NCBI GenBank assembly: GCA_016717595.1
Contig: JADKFE010000004.1
Location: forward strand, 138,028-202,027
Reading direction: 5' to 3'
DNA from: Deltaproteobacteria bacterium
GTDB taxonomy: Bacteria; Myxococcota_A; UBA796; CAJQPC01
Length of the DNA: 64,000 nucleotides
In this document: positions 1 to 8,476 of the stretch, in pieces
Layout of the letters: each line of letters starts with the position of its first letter
Position numbering within the stretch: the first letter of the stretch is position 1
Made by a program: the position numbers and the translations under genes
The notes under the pieces: model-generated
The model's input: the letters and a program-made list of their open reading frames with translations, nothing else
Databases searched by the model: none
What the model was told of the DNA's origin: nothing

Positions 1-86
1 GTCGGCGAGCGCAGGGCTGAGGGGCGGTCCGCCGGAGGTCGGTCACGGCTTTGGGCGGCTACGGGCGTGACGAGGCGACCGTTGGA

Positions 87-314
87 AAACGATCGTTGCT
101 TCGTTCATCCCCGTAAGAAACGATCGCTGCTGAGGGGATTGTAGGCAGAAACGATCGTTTATTAAGTCTCCCCTCAACGAAACGATCGTTTATTTCAACT
201 CCTCGTTAAGAAACGATCGCATCTTATCTTGCAATGAAAGAAACGATCGTTTACTTGTCACTCCACCTAAGCAACGATCGTTTCTTAGCCCTCCGCGTTA
301 AGAACCGATCGTTT
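87..314. repeat. Array of eight phased 12-bp palindromes (AAACGATCGTTT)
   Basis: Eight copies of a CGATCG core start at 90, 121, 152, 183, 214, 244, 275 and 306, so the spacing is 31 bp with one 30. Three 12-mers (149-160, 180-191, 241-252) match the perfect palindrome AAACGATCGTTT; the other five differ at one or two outer bases. The DNA between cores is also weakly conserved (a CTCC-like block, then TAAG before the next core), so this is a degenerate 31-bp tandem repeat whose palindromes have stayed constant. Spacing of 31 bp is close to three helical turns, placing all sites on one DNA face. The array ends 43 bp before the fic start. It looks like a cooperative operator array. It is not CRISPR, because the repeat is too short and the spacers are similar to each other. 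Confidence 0.9.
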
Positions 315-357
315 CTCAACGCCTCACCCCACACACCGTCGTCTCCCAAGAGGCCCG

Positions 358-1524
358 ATGCGCCGCGTCACTGGCGAGTTTGACCGCTGCGCCACCACGG
401 AGGAGGTGGTGCGGGCCTTCGTCCCGTATCCGCTGCCGCCTCGGGATCCGCCGCTGGCGTTAGACGGGAGGGTGGGTGAGCTCCTCGTGACGGCGAACGC
501 GCGGCTGCGTGAGCTTGAGCTCGCGGGCGACCTCGTCCCCTCCATCGAGTGGTTCGTCTACGCCTTCGTGCGCAAAGAGGCCATCCTCTCGGCGCAGATC
601 GAGGGCACCCAGGCGACGCTGATGGACCTCTTGGCGGTGGAGGCCTCCAGCGAGGCCCCCGTAGGCGCCGACGTGGAGGAGGTCTGCGGCTACCTCGCCG
701 CCGTCGGCTATGCCTGGGACCAGCTCGTCGCCCCCGACGGTCTGCCGATCTCCATGCGGCTCTTGTCCCAGACCCACAGGCGCCTGCTCCAGGGGGCGCG
801 CGGCGCGCACAAGCAGCCCGGCGAGGTGCGGCGCTCGCAGAACTGGATCGGCGGCACCCGCCCTGGCAACGCCGCGTTTGTGCCGCCCCCTCCGCATCGG
901 CTCCCCGAGCTCCTCAGCGAGTTTGAGCGGGCGATCCACGATGACAGCGACCTCCCGCCGCTCATTCGTGTGGGCTGCCTCCACGTCCAGTTTGAGACCC
1001 TTCACCCTTACCTCGACGGCAACGGGCGGCTGGGGCGGCTGTTGATCACCTTGCTGCTTCGCCACTGGGGCCTGCTCACGCGGCCGCTGCTCTATCTGAG
1101 CCTGTACCTCAAACGTTACCGCAGCGAGTATTACCGTCGGCTCAGCGCCGTCCGCTCAGACGGGGATTGGGAAGGATGGCTCGAGTTCTTCTTGGAGGGC
1201 GTGGCCCAGGTCGCTGAAGAGACCGTCGACACGGCCCGCGCTCTGCACGCCGTCGTCGAGCAGGGCCGCAAACGGCTCCTCGGCAATGACGACGTGACCG
1301 TGCTCAGCCTGCGCCTGTTTGAGCTGTTGCCCAAGAACCCGATCCTCTCGGTAAACCGGGCGATGGAGCTTCTGAGCTGCTCTCGACCCGCCGCCGCGAA
1401 GGCGCTGGACGCCTTGGAGTCCGCCGAGATTATGTTCCCCCGCGATCACCACCGACGCAACCGGGTGCTCGTCTTCGATGAGTACCTGTCTTACCTGCGC
1501 CAAGACACAGAGCTAGACGGCTAG
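358..1524 (+). CDS. Fic family protein (class II, N-terminal inhibitory motif) with C-terminal winged helix
   Basis: 388 residues. The Fic signature HPYLDGNGRLGR lies at about residues 216-227, with catalytic His216 and the nucleotide-binding GNGR. This family transfers AMP (sometimes other groups) from nucleotides to hydroxyl side chains of target proteins. The N-terminal part carries SAQIEG at about 78-83, which fits the class II inhibitory helix (S/T)xxxE(G/N), so the enzyme is probably autoinhibited until the helix moves. The last ~60 residues look like a winged helix-turn-helix, as in many Fic proteins that also bind DNA. An AAGAGG-like site precedes the ATG. The phased palindrome array directly upstream makes autoregulation attractive, but that is inference. 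No separate antitoxin gene is adjacent, consistent with the inhibitor being built in. Confidence 0.9.
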   Translation: MRRVTGEFDRCATTEEVVRAFVPYPLPPRDPPLALDGRVGELLVTANARLRELELAGDLVPSIEWFVYAFVRKEAILSAQIEGTQATLMDLLAVEASSEAPVGADVEEVCGYLAAVGYAWDQLVAPDGLPISMRLLSQTHRRLLQGARGAHKQPGEVRRSQNWIGGTRPGNAAFVPPPPHRLPELLSEFERAIHDDSDLPPLIRVGCLHVQFETLHPYLDGNGRLGRLLITLLLRHWGLLTRPLLYLSLYLKRYRSEYYRRLSAVRSDGDWEGWLEFFLEGVAQVAEETVDTARALHAVVEQGRKRLLGNDDVTVLSLRLFELLPKNPILSVNRAMELLSCSRPAAAKALDALESAEIMFPRDHHRRNRVLVFDEYLSYLRQDTELDG

Positions 1525-1533
1525 TCGGCGAGA

Positions 1534-3027
1534 CTACGGGTCCTCAGCGGGCGGCGGCTCGGCGGGCGCCTCGCTCGGCGCGGGCACGTCCGCGAGCAGA
1601 AACGTCGTGAGGTCGAGCTCCGCGCGGTAGAGCTTGAGCGCGGAGCCCGGAGACAAGGAGCGCTGGCGCACGGTGCCGTCCTCCTCGACCAGCAGGGCCA
1701 CGATCTCCTGAAACTCAAGCTCTGTGCGCGCCTGGTACTTCCCGGCGACGAGGCCCACGGCGCCGAGCTCATAGGGCAGATCCCCGCGGGTGTTGACGCT
1801 GAACCAGGCCTTCACGAGCTCCGGGCTGCGGCGGCGATCGTTGGACTCACGCACCACCTCGATCCGCACATCCCGGGCCGGGGCGATGCGCTGCAGCTCT
1901 AAGTAGAGGAGATCCTGGAGGCGATCGGCGTCGGGGGGCGTCACCGGCACGTCGCCGCCGATGGCGACCCGCATCGCGTTGAGGCGAGGGTCGTCCCCCG
2001 GGCGCGGGGCGGGCGGCGCCGGAGCCTCGGGCGCCTCGACGAGCTCACCTCCGGGGGCCGCGGGCGCGCCGGGGGTCGGGCTCACCGGGCGGCCGGGCGC
2101 CGGGGTGTAGCCCGCCAGAGAGTCCACATAGGCCGTGAAGCCCCAGATCGAGAGCCCGGCGACGGCGAACAGGGCGAGGTAACCCAGCCACCGAAGGGAG
2201 AGTCGTGGCCCCGCGACGAGGGGCGGGGCGGGCGGACCGGGCTCTCGCTCCAACGGGCGAGACGGCGTGCGGCGGCCGCGCTCTGGGGACGAGGGCTCGG
2301 TCTTGGGCGCCGGAGCGGGGACCTTGCCCGCCGGGAATCGGATCACCTGGCCTCGGCCCACGGCGCCGCCGGCCGCGGCGACCCGGGTGACCACGGGCAG
2401 GGGCTCCACCGACGCCAGCGGCAGCTCGATGGGCTCATCAAGCGGCTCCAGAGGCTCGAGGGCCTCCACCACCAAAGGCTCCGGCGGGGGCGGCGGCGTT
2501 GGGGGGCGCGACGCGGCCGCGGGGCGCGACGGGGGAGCCTTCACGGGGTCGGGCGGCGGCGCCTTCACCAAGCTCGGCTTGACCGGCGCCGGGGGCGACG
2601 GCGGAGAGGCCTGCGGCGGCGTCTTCACCAAGCTCGGCTTGACCGGCGCAGGCGCGACGGCCTTTGTCGGCGCAGCGACGGGCATCACCGGCACCGCCAC
2701 CACGGGCACGTCCTCCGGGACCAGCTCCGACACCACCACCGGCGGCCGGGGGGCCCGATCTCCGCTCGTCTTCACCTGGAGGCTGTCCGCGGGGAGCGGC
2801 GGCGCGGCGGGCTTGGCCTCGTCGTCCTCACCGTCCCAAGCGTCCCAGAGGTCCACGTCAAAACACCCGGCCAAGGCGGGCAACGCGTCCGCCCGTTGCC
2901 AAGCGCCGCCATCGACGCTCACCGGATCATCACGGCGCACGACGCCGATTCGGGAGAGCCTACGCAGCTCCTCCACGTCGTCGATCTGCCTCTGGCCGTC
3001 AGCGGTCCTGACCTGAAACCGCGGCAT
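1534..3027 (-). CDS. Single-pass membrane protein, Pro-rich linker, unknown function
   Basis: 497 residues from the ATG at 3027. The reading frame stays open upstream, but that extension would run over the start of the divergent dehydrogenase gene. Residues 1-60 form a compact domain (MPRFQVRTADG...) reminiscent of GYF-like or DUF4339-type sensor modules seen at the N-terminus of myxobacterial regulators; this resemblance is by eye only. A long linker rich in Pro, Ala and Lys-Pro repeats follows (KPSLVK occurs twice). One transmembrane helix (WLGYLALFAVAGLSIWGF) leads to a C-terminal globular domain of about 170 residues that I do not recognise. The layout, cytoplasmic sensor then linker then membrane then extracytoplasmic domain, would suit signalling or envelope bridging, but no function is assigned. 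Confidence 0.7.
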   Translation of the reverse strand: MPRFQVRTADGQRQIDDVEELRRLSRIGVVRRDDPVSVDGGAWQRADALPALAGCFDVDLWDAWDGEDDEAKPAAPPLPADSLQVKTSGDRAPRPPVVVSELVPEDVPVVAVPVMPVAAPTKAVAPAPVKPSLVKTPPQASPPSPPAPVKPSLVKAPPPDPVKAPPSRPAAASRPPTPPPPPEPLVVEALEPLEPLDEPIELPLASVEPLPVVTRVAAAGGAVGRGQVIRFPAGKVPAPAPKTEPSSPERGRRTPSRPLEREPGPPAPPLVAGPRLSLRWLGYLALFAVAGLSIWGFTAYVDSLAGYTPAPGRPVSPTPGAPAAPGGELVEAPEAPAPPAPRPGDDPRLNAMRVAIGGDVPVTPPDADRLQDLLYLELQRIAPARDVRIEVVRESNDRRRSPELVKAWFSVNTRGDLPYELGAVGLVAGKYQARTELEFQEIVALLVEEDGTVRQRSLSPGSALKLYRAELDLTTFLLADVPAPSEAPAEPPPAEDP

Positions 3028-3145
3028 CTGGCCGCCTCTGGGGACCCCCTCACAATGGCACCGCATGGGGCCTTCGTCAACGGGGGGAGGCCGTGGCGCT
3101 GGGAGAGGCGCGAGGATAGGAGGGCGACCCCTCTGCGGAGAGCAC

Positions 3146-4199
3146 ATGCCCCACGTTGCGGTCATCCCTGGTGATGGGATCGGGCGGGAGGTCCTCGACG
3201 AGGGCCTCAAGGTTCTGCGGGCGCTCGACGCGCGCCACGGCCTGAACCTACGCTTCACCCACCTGCCCTACGGCGCCGATCGGTACCTCGCCACGGGGCT
3301 CACGATCACCCCCGAGGAGATGTCCGGGCTGCGCGACTACGACGCGGTCTACCTCGGCGCGCTGGGCGATCCCCGGGTGCCGTCGAACGTGCACGCCAAG
3401 GACATCCTCCTCGGCATGCGTTTTCAGCTCGACCTCTACATCAACCTGCGGCCCTGTGTGCTCTTGGATGAGCGCTACTGCCCGCTCAAGGATCGCCGCC
3501 CCGAGGACGTGCGCTTCACGGTGTTCCGCGAGAACACCGAGGGCCTGTACACGGGCATCGGCGGCCAGTTTAAGCGTGACACGGCGGACGAGGTCGCCAT
3601 CGAGGCCGAGCTCAACACCCGCAAAGGTGTGGAGCGCATCATCCGCGCCGCCTTTCGAGCACGCCCGCGCCCGAGGCCTGGGCCGGGTGTGTATGTCCGA
3701 CAAGTCAAACGCCATGCGCCACGGCCACGACCTCTGGCAGCGGGTGTTTAAGTCCGTCGCCGCCGAGTATCCCGAGATCAAAGCGAGCCACCTCTACGTC
3801 GACGCTTTGGTCATGGAGATGGTGCGCGCCCCCGACCGCTTCGACGTCATCGTCACCAACAACCTCTTCGGCGACATCGTCACCGACCTCGGCGCCCAGA
3901 TTCAGGGCGGCATCGGCCTCGCGGCTTCAGGAAACCTCAACCCCGGCGCCGGCATCGGGATGTTTGAGCCTGTGCACGGCTCCGCGCCGGACATCGCCGG
4001 TCAAGGCCTCGCGAACCCCCTCGCCGCGGTGCTCAGCGCGGGCATGATGTTGTCCTGGCTCGGCCACGTCGAGCTAGAGCGCCAGATCGAGGACGCCGTG
4101 CGTGTGGCGCTCAACGACGGCCTCGTCACCCGTGAGCTGGGCGGAAACCTCTCCACCAGCCAGGTCGGCGACGCCATCGTGGCGATCCTCTCCCGCTGA
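3146..4199 (+). pseudogene. Isocitrate/isopropylmalate dehydrogenase family protein, frameshifted
   Basis: Beta-decarboxylating dehydrogenase of about 350 residues, normal family length. The N-terminal frame (start at 3146, PHVAVIPGDGIGREV, then FRENTEGLYTGIGG) runs to about 3655. The C-terminal frame resumes with EHARARG..RVCMSDKSNAMRHG, the NNLFGDIVTDLGA metal/substrate region and MFEPVHGSAPDIAGQG. Removing one base near 3656 (in cctttcgagc) restores a continuous protein, so this is either a sequencing error or a recent lesion. The NTEG motif instead of the LeuB-type ELTGG suggests an isocitrate/homoisocitrate/tartrate-type or LeuB-like paralogue rather than canonical LeuB; the exact substrate is open. 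Thiolase and HMGL genes follow on the same strand with gaps of 24 and 42 bp, so the three are probably one operon. Confidence 0.85.
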
Positions 4200-4223
4200 A
4201 CCCCGAGCCCTTCGGAGCCCAAG

Positions 4224-5441
4224 ATGTCGTCTCACCCGCCCATCGTCTTCCTCGGCGCCAAACGCACCCCCTTCGGCGCCTTCAACGGCGCCCTGGCCGA
4301 CGTCAACGCCACGGAGTTAGGCGTCATCGCCTCCAAGGCCGCGCTCAGCCAGGCTGGGGTAAACGCTGAGGACGTTGACCACGTCATCTTCGGCAACGTC
4401 ATGCAGACCAGCGCCGACGCGATCTACCTCGCTCGGCACATCGGCCTCAAGGTGGGCGCCCCGGTGGCCACCCCCGCGGTCACCGTGAACCGCCTCTGCG
4501 GCTCGGGCTTCGAGTCGCTTGTGCAAGGCGCGCACCGCCTGCTCTTGGGCGAGAGCACGATGATCCTCGCGGGCGGCACGGAGAACATGAGCCAGGCCCC
4601 GCACACCCTGCGGGGGCTACGCAAGGGCCTCAAGCTCGGCGGCGCGCCCATGGGCGACTCGCTGCAAGAGGCGCTGTTTGACACCTACGTCGGCGCCCCG
4701 ATGGCGATCACCGCCGAGAACCTCGCCGAGGTGTACAAGATCAGCCGCGAAGACGCCGATGACTACGGCTTCCGCTCTCAGACCGCCTGGCTCGCCGCCC
4801 ACACCGAGGGCCGCTACGCCCAGGAGATCACCCCCGTCGTCGTGAAGGACCGCAAGGGCGAGATCACCGTCACCGTCGATGAGCACCCCCAGCTCTCGCC
4901 GCTCGCGCCCGAGAAGAACCGCGCCCGCTTCTCCCGGGAGGCCATGTCCAAGCTCCCGGCGATCTTCAAGAAGGACGGCACGGTCACCGCCGCCAACGCC
5001 TCGGGCATCAACGACGGCGCCGCGGCCTTGGTGATGACGACGGCCCCCCACGCCGAGGCCAAAGGCCTCACCCCCATCGGCCGCCTCGTCGCCTGGGGCG
5101 TGGCCGGGGTCGAGCCCAAACACATGGGCATCGGCCCGGTCTACGCCATCCAGCGCGCCCTGGAGATGGCAAAAATGACCCTGGGTCAGATGGAGCTTGT
5201 GGAGATCAACGAGGCCTTCTCGTCGCAGTACCTCGCCTGCGAGCGGGCCTTGGGCCTCAGCCGCGACATCACCAACGTGAACTCCGGCGGCGTGGCCGTC
5301 GGTCACCCCTTGGCCGCGTCCGGCGCCCGCATCACCGCGCACCTGCTCTATGAGCTCAAGCGTCGCGGCGCGCGCTATGGTGTAGGCAGCGCCTGCATCG
5401 GCGGCGGCCAGGGCATCGCCGTGATCATCGAGGCCCTCTGA
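4224..5441 (+). CDS. Thiolase, acetyl-CoA C-acyltransferase
   Basis: 405 residues, the full length of a thiolase. The acyl-accepting cysteine sits in NRLCGSGFESL (Cys92), the catalytic His in GGVAVGHPLAASGAR, and the second active-site Cys in GSACIGGGQG near the C-terminus. The family condenses two acetyl-CoA to acetoacetyl-CoA or cleaves 3-ketoacyl-CoA; the sequence alone does not choose between them. It lies 24 bp after the dehydrogenase and 42 bp before an HMGL-type enzyme. This raises the possibility of a shared C4-C6 acyl-CoA or keto-acid route. A stand-alone role in butyrate/PHB-type or fatty-acid metabolism is equally possible. Confidence 0.93.
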   Translation: MSSHPPIVFLGAKRTPFGAFNGALADVNATELGVIASKAALSQAGVNAEDVDHVIFGNVMQTSADAIYLARHIGLKVGAPVATPAVTVNRLCGSGFESLVQGAHRLLLGESTMILAGGTENMSQAPHTLRGLRKGLKLGGAPMGDSLQEALFDTYVGAPMAITAENLAEVYKISREDADDYGFRSQTAWLAAHTEGRYAQEITPVVVKDRKGEITVTVDEHPQLSPLAPEKNRARFSREAMSKLPAIFKKDGTVTAANASGINDGAAALVMTTAPHAEAKGLTPIGRLVAWGVAGVEPKHMGIGPVYAIQRALEMAKMTLGQMELVEINEAFSSQYLACERALGLSRDITNVNSGGVAVGHPLAASGARITAHLLYELKRRGARYGVGSACIGGGQGIAVIIEAL

Positions 5442-5483
5442 GCCCTGCGCACCCTCTCCCGAGCCTTAGCGGAGCCCCAGCTT

Positions 5484-6740
5484 ATGTCCGAGACGACCCA
5501 CGCCGAGCCCTTGAACGACGGCAGCCTCATCTACGACTGGAACACCCAAGGCGACCGCGTGTCGCCGCCGATGCGCCGCGTCGCCTACTTCGACGAGACG
5601 CTGCGCGACGGCATCCAGTGCCCCTCGGTGGTCGATCCCCCCATCGAGGCGAAGATGCAGATGATCCGCCTCATGGACCAGCTCGGCGTTCACCACGTCG
5701 ACATCGGCCTGCCCGGCGCCGGGGCCCGCGCCGTCGCCGACTGCACCGTGCTCGCCGAGATGATCCGCGACGAGCGCCTGAACATCAAGGCGGCCTGCGC
5801 GGCCCGCACCCACCCCAACGACATCCGGCCCGTCATCGAGATCTCCCAGAAGGTCGGCCTGCCGATTGAGGTCATGGCCTTCTTGGGCACCTCGCCGATG
5901 CGCCTGTACGCGGAGTCTTGGACGGCGGAGGTCTTGGAGGAGCGCACCCGCGACTCCGTGCGCATGGCGAAGGGCGCGGGCCTGCCCTGCACCTTCGTCA
6001 CTGAAGACACCGTGCGCTCCCAGCCGGCCTTGCTCAGCCGCCTGTTCCGGGGCGCCATCGCTGAAGGCGCCGACGGCCTCTGCCTCTGCGACACCGTCGG
6101 CCACGCCACCCCCGACGGCGTGTTCAACCTCATCCACTTCACCAAGAACCTCATCCGCGCTGAAGGCACCCACACCCGCGTGGACTGGCACGGCCACAAC
6201 GACCGCGGCCACGGCCTGCCCAACGCCCTCATCGCCGTGGAGGCCGGCGCCGACCGCGTTCACGGCACGGTCTTGGGCATGGGCGAGCGTGTGGGCAACA
6301 CCCAGCTCGACCTGTTCTTGGTGAACATGAAGCTGCTCAACGTCGAGGACGCCGAGCTGCACATGCTCAGCGAGCTCGTTCAGCTCGCCTCATCGGCCTG
6401 CCAGGTGCCGATCCCCGTGAGTTACCCGGTGTTTGGCCGCGACGCCTTCCGCACGGGCACCGGGGTTCACGCCGCGGCGGTGATCAAGGCCCAAAAACGT
6501 GGTGAGGACTGGCTGGCCGACCGCATCTACTCCGGCGTGCCCGCGGGCTGGTTCGGCCGTCGCCAAGAGATCGAGGTCGGCCACTACAGCGGCATGTCCA
6601 ACGTCGTCGCCTGGCTGGTCACCCGGAACATCGAGCCCAAAGACTCCTTGGTCCAGGCGATCTTTGAGCAGGCCAAGGCCGGGAACCGCCTCTTGGACGA
6701 GCAGGAGATCCTCAGCATCGTCCGGGCCCACGCGGCCTGA
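5484..6740 (+). CDS. HMGL-type aldol condensing/cleaving enzyme (isopropylmalate/homocitrate synthase superfamily)
   Basis: 418 residues forming a TIM barrel of the DRE-metallolyase family. AYFDETLRDG carries the metal-binding Asp and catalytic Arg, and DWHGHNDRGHG near residue 235 carries the two metal His residues; GTVLGMGERVGN follows. The members are 2-isopropylmalate synthase, homocitrate synthase, citramalate synthase and HMG-CoA lyase. The length leaves room for a short helical accessory segment but not the C-terminal LeuA allosteric dimer domain, so leucine feedback of the usual kind is unlikely. With a neighbouring beta-decarboxylating dehydrogenase, a 2-keto-acid elongation role is plausible, although the aconitase-type isomerase such a cycle needs is not in this window. 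Confidence 0.88.
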   Translation: MSETTHAEPLNDGSLIYDWNTQGDRVSPPMRRVAYFDETLRDGIQCPSVVDPPIEAKMQMIRLMDQLGVHHVDIGLPGAGARAVADCTVLAEMIRDERLNIKAACAARTHPNDIRPVIEISQKVGLPIEVMAFLGTSPMRLYAESWTAEVLEERTRDSVRMAKGAGLPCTFVTEDTVRSQPALLSRLFRGAIAEGADGLCLCDTVGHATPDGVFNLIHFTKNLIRAEGTHTRVDWHGHNDRGHGLPNALIAVEAGADRVHGTVLGMGERVGNTQLDLFLVNMKLLNVEDAELHMLSELVQLASSACQVPIPVSYPVFGRDAFRTGTGVHAAAVIKAQKRGEDWLADRIYSGVPAGWFGRRQEIEVGHYSGMSNVVAWLVTRNIEPKDSLVQAIFEQAKAGNRLLDEQEILSIVRAHAA

Positions 6741-6759
6741 GCGGCGGCGAGGCCGTCGG

Positions 6760-7281
6760 CTACTTGACCATCAGCCCGATGGCGACCGCCGCGGCCGGGC
6801 CCGCGGGCTCGTTAAACCGGCGGCGCCAGCGTGAACGTTTGGAGTGCTCGGCCTGGGCGGCGATGGCGGCCTGGGCGACGGGCTCGGTGACCTGCACGAG
6901 GCGCACCCCGGCGAAGTAGTCCATCGTCGGCACGCCGGAGAAGACCAACGAGGCGTTCGCGCCCGTGGCCTCCGACTTCATGATCAGGTTGCCGCGCAGG
7001 TCGTAGAGCACGATGCTGATCAGCTCAACGCCGACGTCTCCGCAGGCGACGAGCTGGTACTCGATGTCGGACTGGAGGCTCACCAGCATGTACTGGGAGC
7101 TGCCCTCGTCGATGTCCCACGAGGCGTTGGCCTTGAGCCGCCAACGATCCTCTTGGGCGTCCTCGATCAGGCCGTTGGTGCAGATGCGCGCCGCGAGCTG
7201 ATCCGCGCGGGCCTCGTTTGTGCCCACGAGCGCGAGGCCCAGCGCGATCAGGCGCGCCACCCAAGGCCGAGCTGAGCTCAC
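6760..7281 (-). CDS. Secreted protein of unknown function
   Basis: 173 residues from the GTG at 7281. This start gives a good Sec signal peptide (RLIALGLALVG, cleavage near EARA-DQ). An ATG at 7425 in the same frame would overlap the upstream gene by 127 bp and bury the signal. The mature part contains a beta-rich stretch resembling a small carbohydrate-binding or pre-peptidase C-terminal-like fold (YMLVSLQSDIEYQLVACGD, IVLYDLRGNL), then a basic segment and a short hydrophobic tail. I do not recognise a family. It is the last gene of the minus-strand kinase-panB-panC operon, 17 bp after the previous stop, so it is probably cotranscribed. Confidence 0.6.
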   Translation of the reverse strand: MSSARPWVARLIALGLALVGTNEARADQLAARICTNGLIEDAQEDRWRLKANASWDIDEGSSQYMLVSLQSDIEYQLVACGDVGVELISIVLYDLRGNLIMKSEATGANASLVFSGVPTMDYFAGVRLVQVTEPVAQAAIAAQAEHSKRSRWRRRFNEPAGPAAAVAIGLMVK

Positions 7282-7298
7282 ACGCGGAGACGACGGCC

Positions 7299-7640
7299 TC
7301 AAGGGTTCTCTCCCTTCAGACGACGGAGCAGCTCGGCCCGCCGTGGATCCTCTTGGGGCGTCTCGGCGCGCGACAGCTCGCGCAGAGCGGCGGTCAGGCG
7401 GCGGTTGTTCAGCAGGATGTGCCACACGAGCAGACCAGCGAGGAGCAGGTTGATGACACGAAGGGGCCCCTGAAACTCAGGGACGCCATAACTCACCAGG
7501 AAGCAGGCCCCCAACAGGTTGAGGACCTGGACCGACCAGAACAGACGACGCCGAGTGTACCAGCCCTCGCCGAGATGCACGGCGCGATTGATCGCCAGCA
7601 GCGCAAAGACGCTCAGAAGTACGACCGCGCTCAGATCCAC
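7299..7640 (-). CDS. Small three-helix membrane protein
   Basis: 113 residues from the GTG at 7640, which lies inside the last codons of panC, so the two genes overlap by 10 bp and are probably translationally coupled. Three hydrophobic helices are visible (AVVLLSVFALLAINRAV, VQVLNLLGACFLVSYGV, VINLLLAGLLVWHILL), followed by a charged cytoplasmic tail ending LRRLKGENP. No family recognised. An upstream ATG at 7682 would extend the protein further into panC and is less likely. Confidence 0.65.
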   Translation of the reverse strand: MDLSAVVLLSVFALLAINRAVHLGEGWYTRRRLFWSVQVLNLLGACFLVSYGVPEFQGPLRVINLLLAGLLVWHILLNNRRLTAALRELSRAETPQEDPRRAELLRRLKGENP

Positions 7641-8464
7641 GGGACCGCCATGTTGTCGATGAGCCGCGTTCTCCCGATCCATCCCGCGACCAAGACGCGC
7701 GCCGGACGGTCTAGGGTGGCGAGCGGCGCGAGGGTGCCGGGGTCTACGATCTCAAAGTAATCGAGGCGGTCCACCTGGAGCGCGGCGCGGCCCGCGGCGC
7801 GTAGGGTGTCGACGTCACGCTCGCCCGCCGTCGCCGCGTTGACCACGGCGCGCAGGGCGGCGGAGAGGCTCAGGGCCCGGCTGCGCTCGTCAGCGCTGAG
7901 GTAGGTGTTGCGCGACGACATCGCCAAGCCGTCGGGATCCCGGATGAGGGGCCCGCCGACGATCTCCACCGGCAGGCCCAGGTCGGTCGTCATGCGCCGG
8001 ATCACCGCGAGCTGCTGGAAGTCTTTCTCGCCGAACACCGCGAGCTGGGGCTGAACCACGCCGAACAGCCGCGCGACCACGGTGGTGACCCCGTCGAAGT
8101 GCCCTGGCCGCGCCGCGCCGCAGAGGCCCTCGGTGAGCCCGGCGACGGCGACGGTGGTGGCCCGATCCGGCGGGTAGAAGTCCGTGGGCGCGAAGACCAC
8201 GTCCACCCCCTCCGCCGCGCAGAGCCGCTCGTCCCCGGCGAGGTCGCGGGGGTACCGCGAGAGATCCTCGTTGGGGCCAAACTGCAGGGGGTTCACGAAG
8301 ATCGAGACCACGAGGCGATCACAGCGGGGCCGGGCCAAGGCCATGAGCGAGCCGTGCCCGGCGTGTAAGAAGCCCATCGTCGGCACAAAGCCGACGCGGA
8401 GCCCCTCGGTCTGCCAAGCGCGCACCCGCTCCCGAAGGGCGGCCACCGTGGTCAAGGTCTCCAT
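7631..8464 (-). CDS. panC: Pantothenate synthetase
   Basis: 277 residues. Joins pantoate and beta-alanine using ATP, the last step of pantothenate synthesis, in the cytoplasm. The HIGH-like ATP motif is in FVPTMGFLHAGHGSL, the pantoate pocket in SIFVNPLQFGPNEDLSRYPR, the central GEKDFQQLAVI motif is present, and the KMSKS-like segment reads LAMSSRNTYLS. All blocks are intact and in family order. It follows panB by 12 bp, giving the common panBC pairing. Its product feeds CoA and the 4'-phosphopantetheine arm needed by the carrier domains of the megasynthase elsewhere in this window. Confidence 0.97.
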   Translation of the reverse strand: METLTTVAALRERVRAWQTEGLRVGFVPTMGFLHAGHGSLMALARPRCDRLVVSIFVNPLQFGPNEDLSRYPRDLAGDERLCAAEGVDVVFAPTDFYPPDRATTVAVAGLTEGLCGAARPGHFDGVTTVVARLFGVVQPQLAVFGEKDFQQLAVIRRMTTDLGLPVEIVGGPLIRDPDGLAMSSRNTYLSADERSRALSLSAALRAVVNAATAGERDVDTLRAAGRAALQVDRLDYFEIVDPGTLAPLATLDRPARVLVAGWIGRTRLIDNMAVPWI

Positions 8465-8476
8465 GGTCGGCCTCGC

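Noticed and set aside
1..85. C-terminal remnant of an upstream gene at the window edge
   Set aside because: Two frames are open for a short distance but the fragment is too short to show any motif.
87..314. CRISPR array
   Set aside because: The repeat is only ~12 bp, the 18-19-bp intervals resemble each other, and no cas gene is nearby.
2267..3016. Plus-strand Gly/Thr/Ser-rich frame opposite the Pro-rich membrane protein
   Set aside because: Antisense of Pro/Ala codons; no signal peptide or start site, and the minus-strand frame has a clear membrane helix and domains.
4617..5342. Long minus-strand frame opposite the thiolase gene, and similar long antisense frames opposite 6362-5466, 22304-23479, 23635-24720 and 46686-47960
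   Set aside because: High GC creates long antisense frames; their compositions (His/Val/Gly/Asp-rich) are mirror images of the real proteins and show no motifs.
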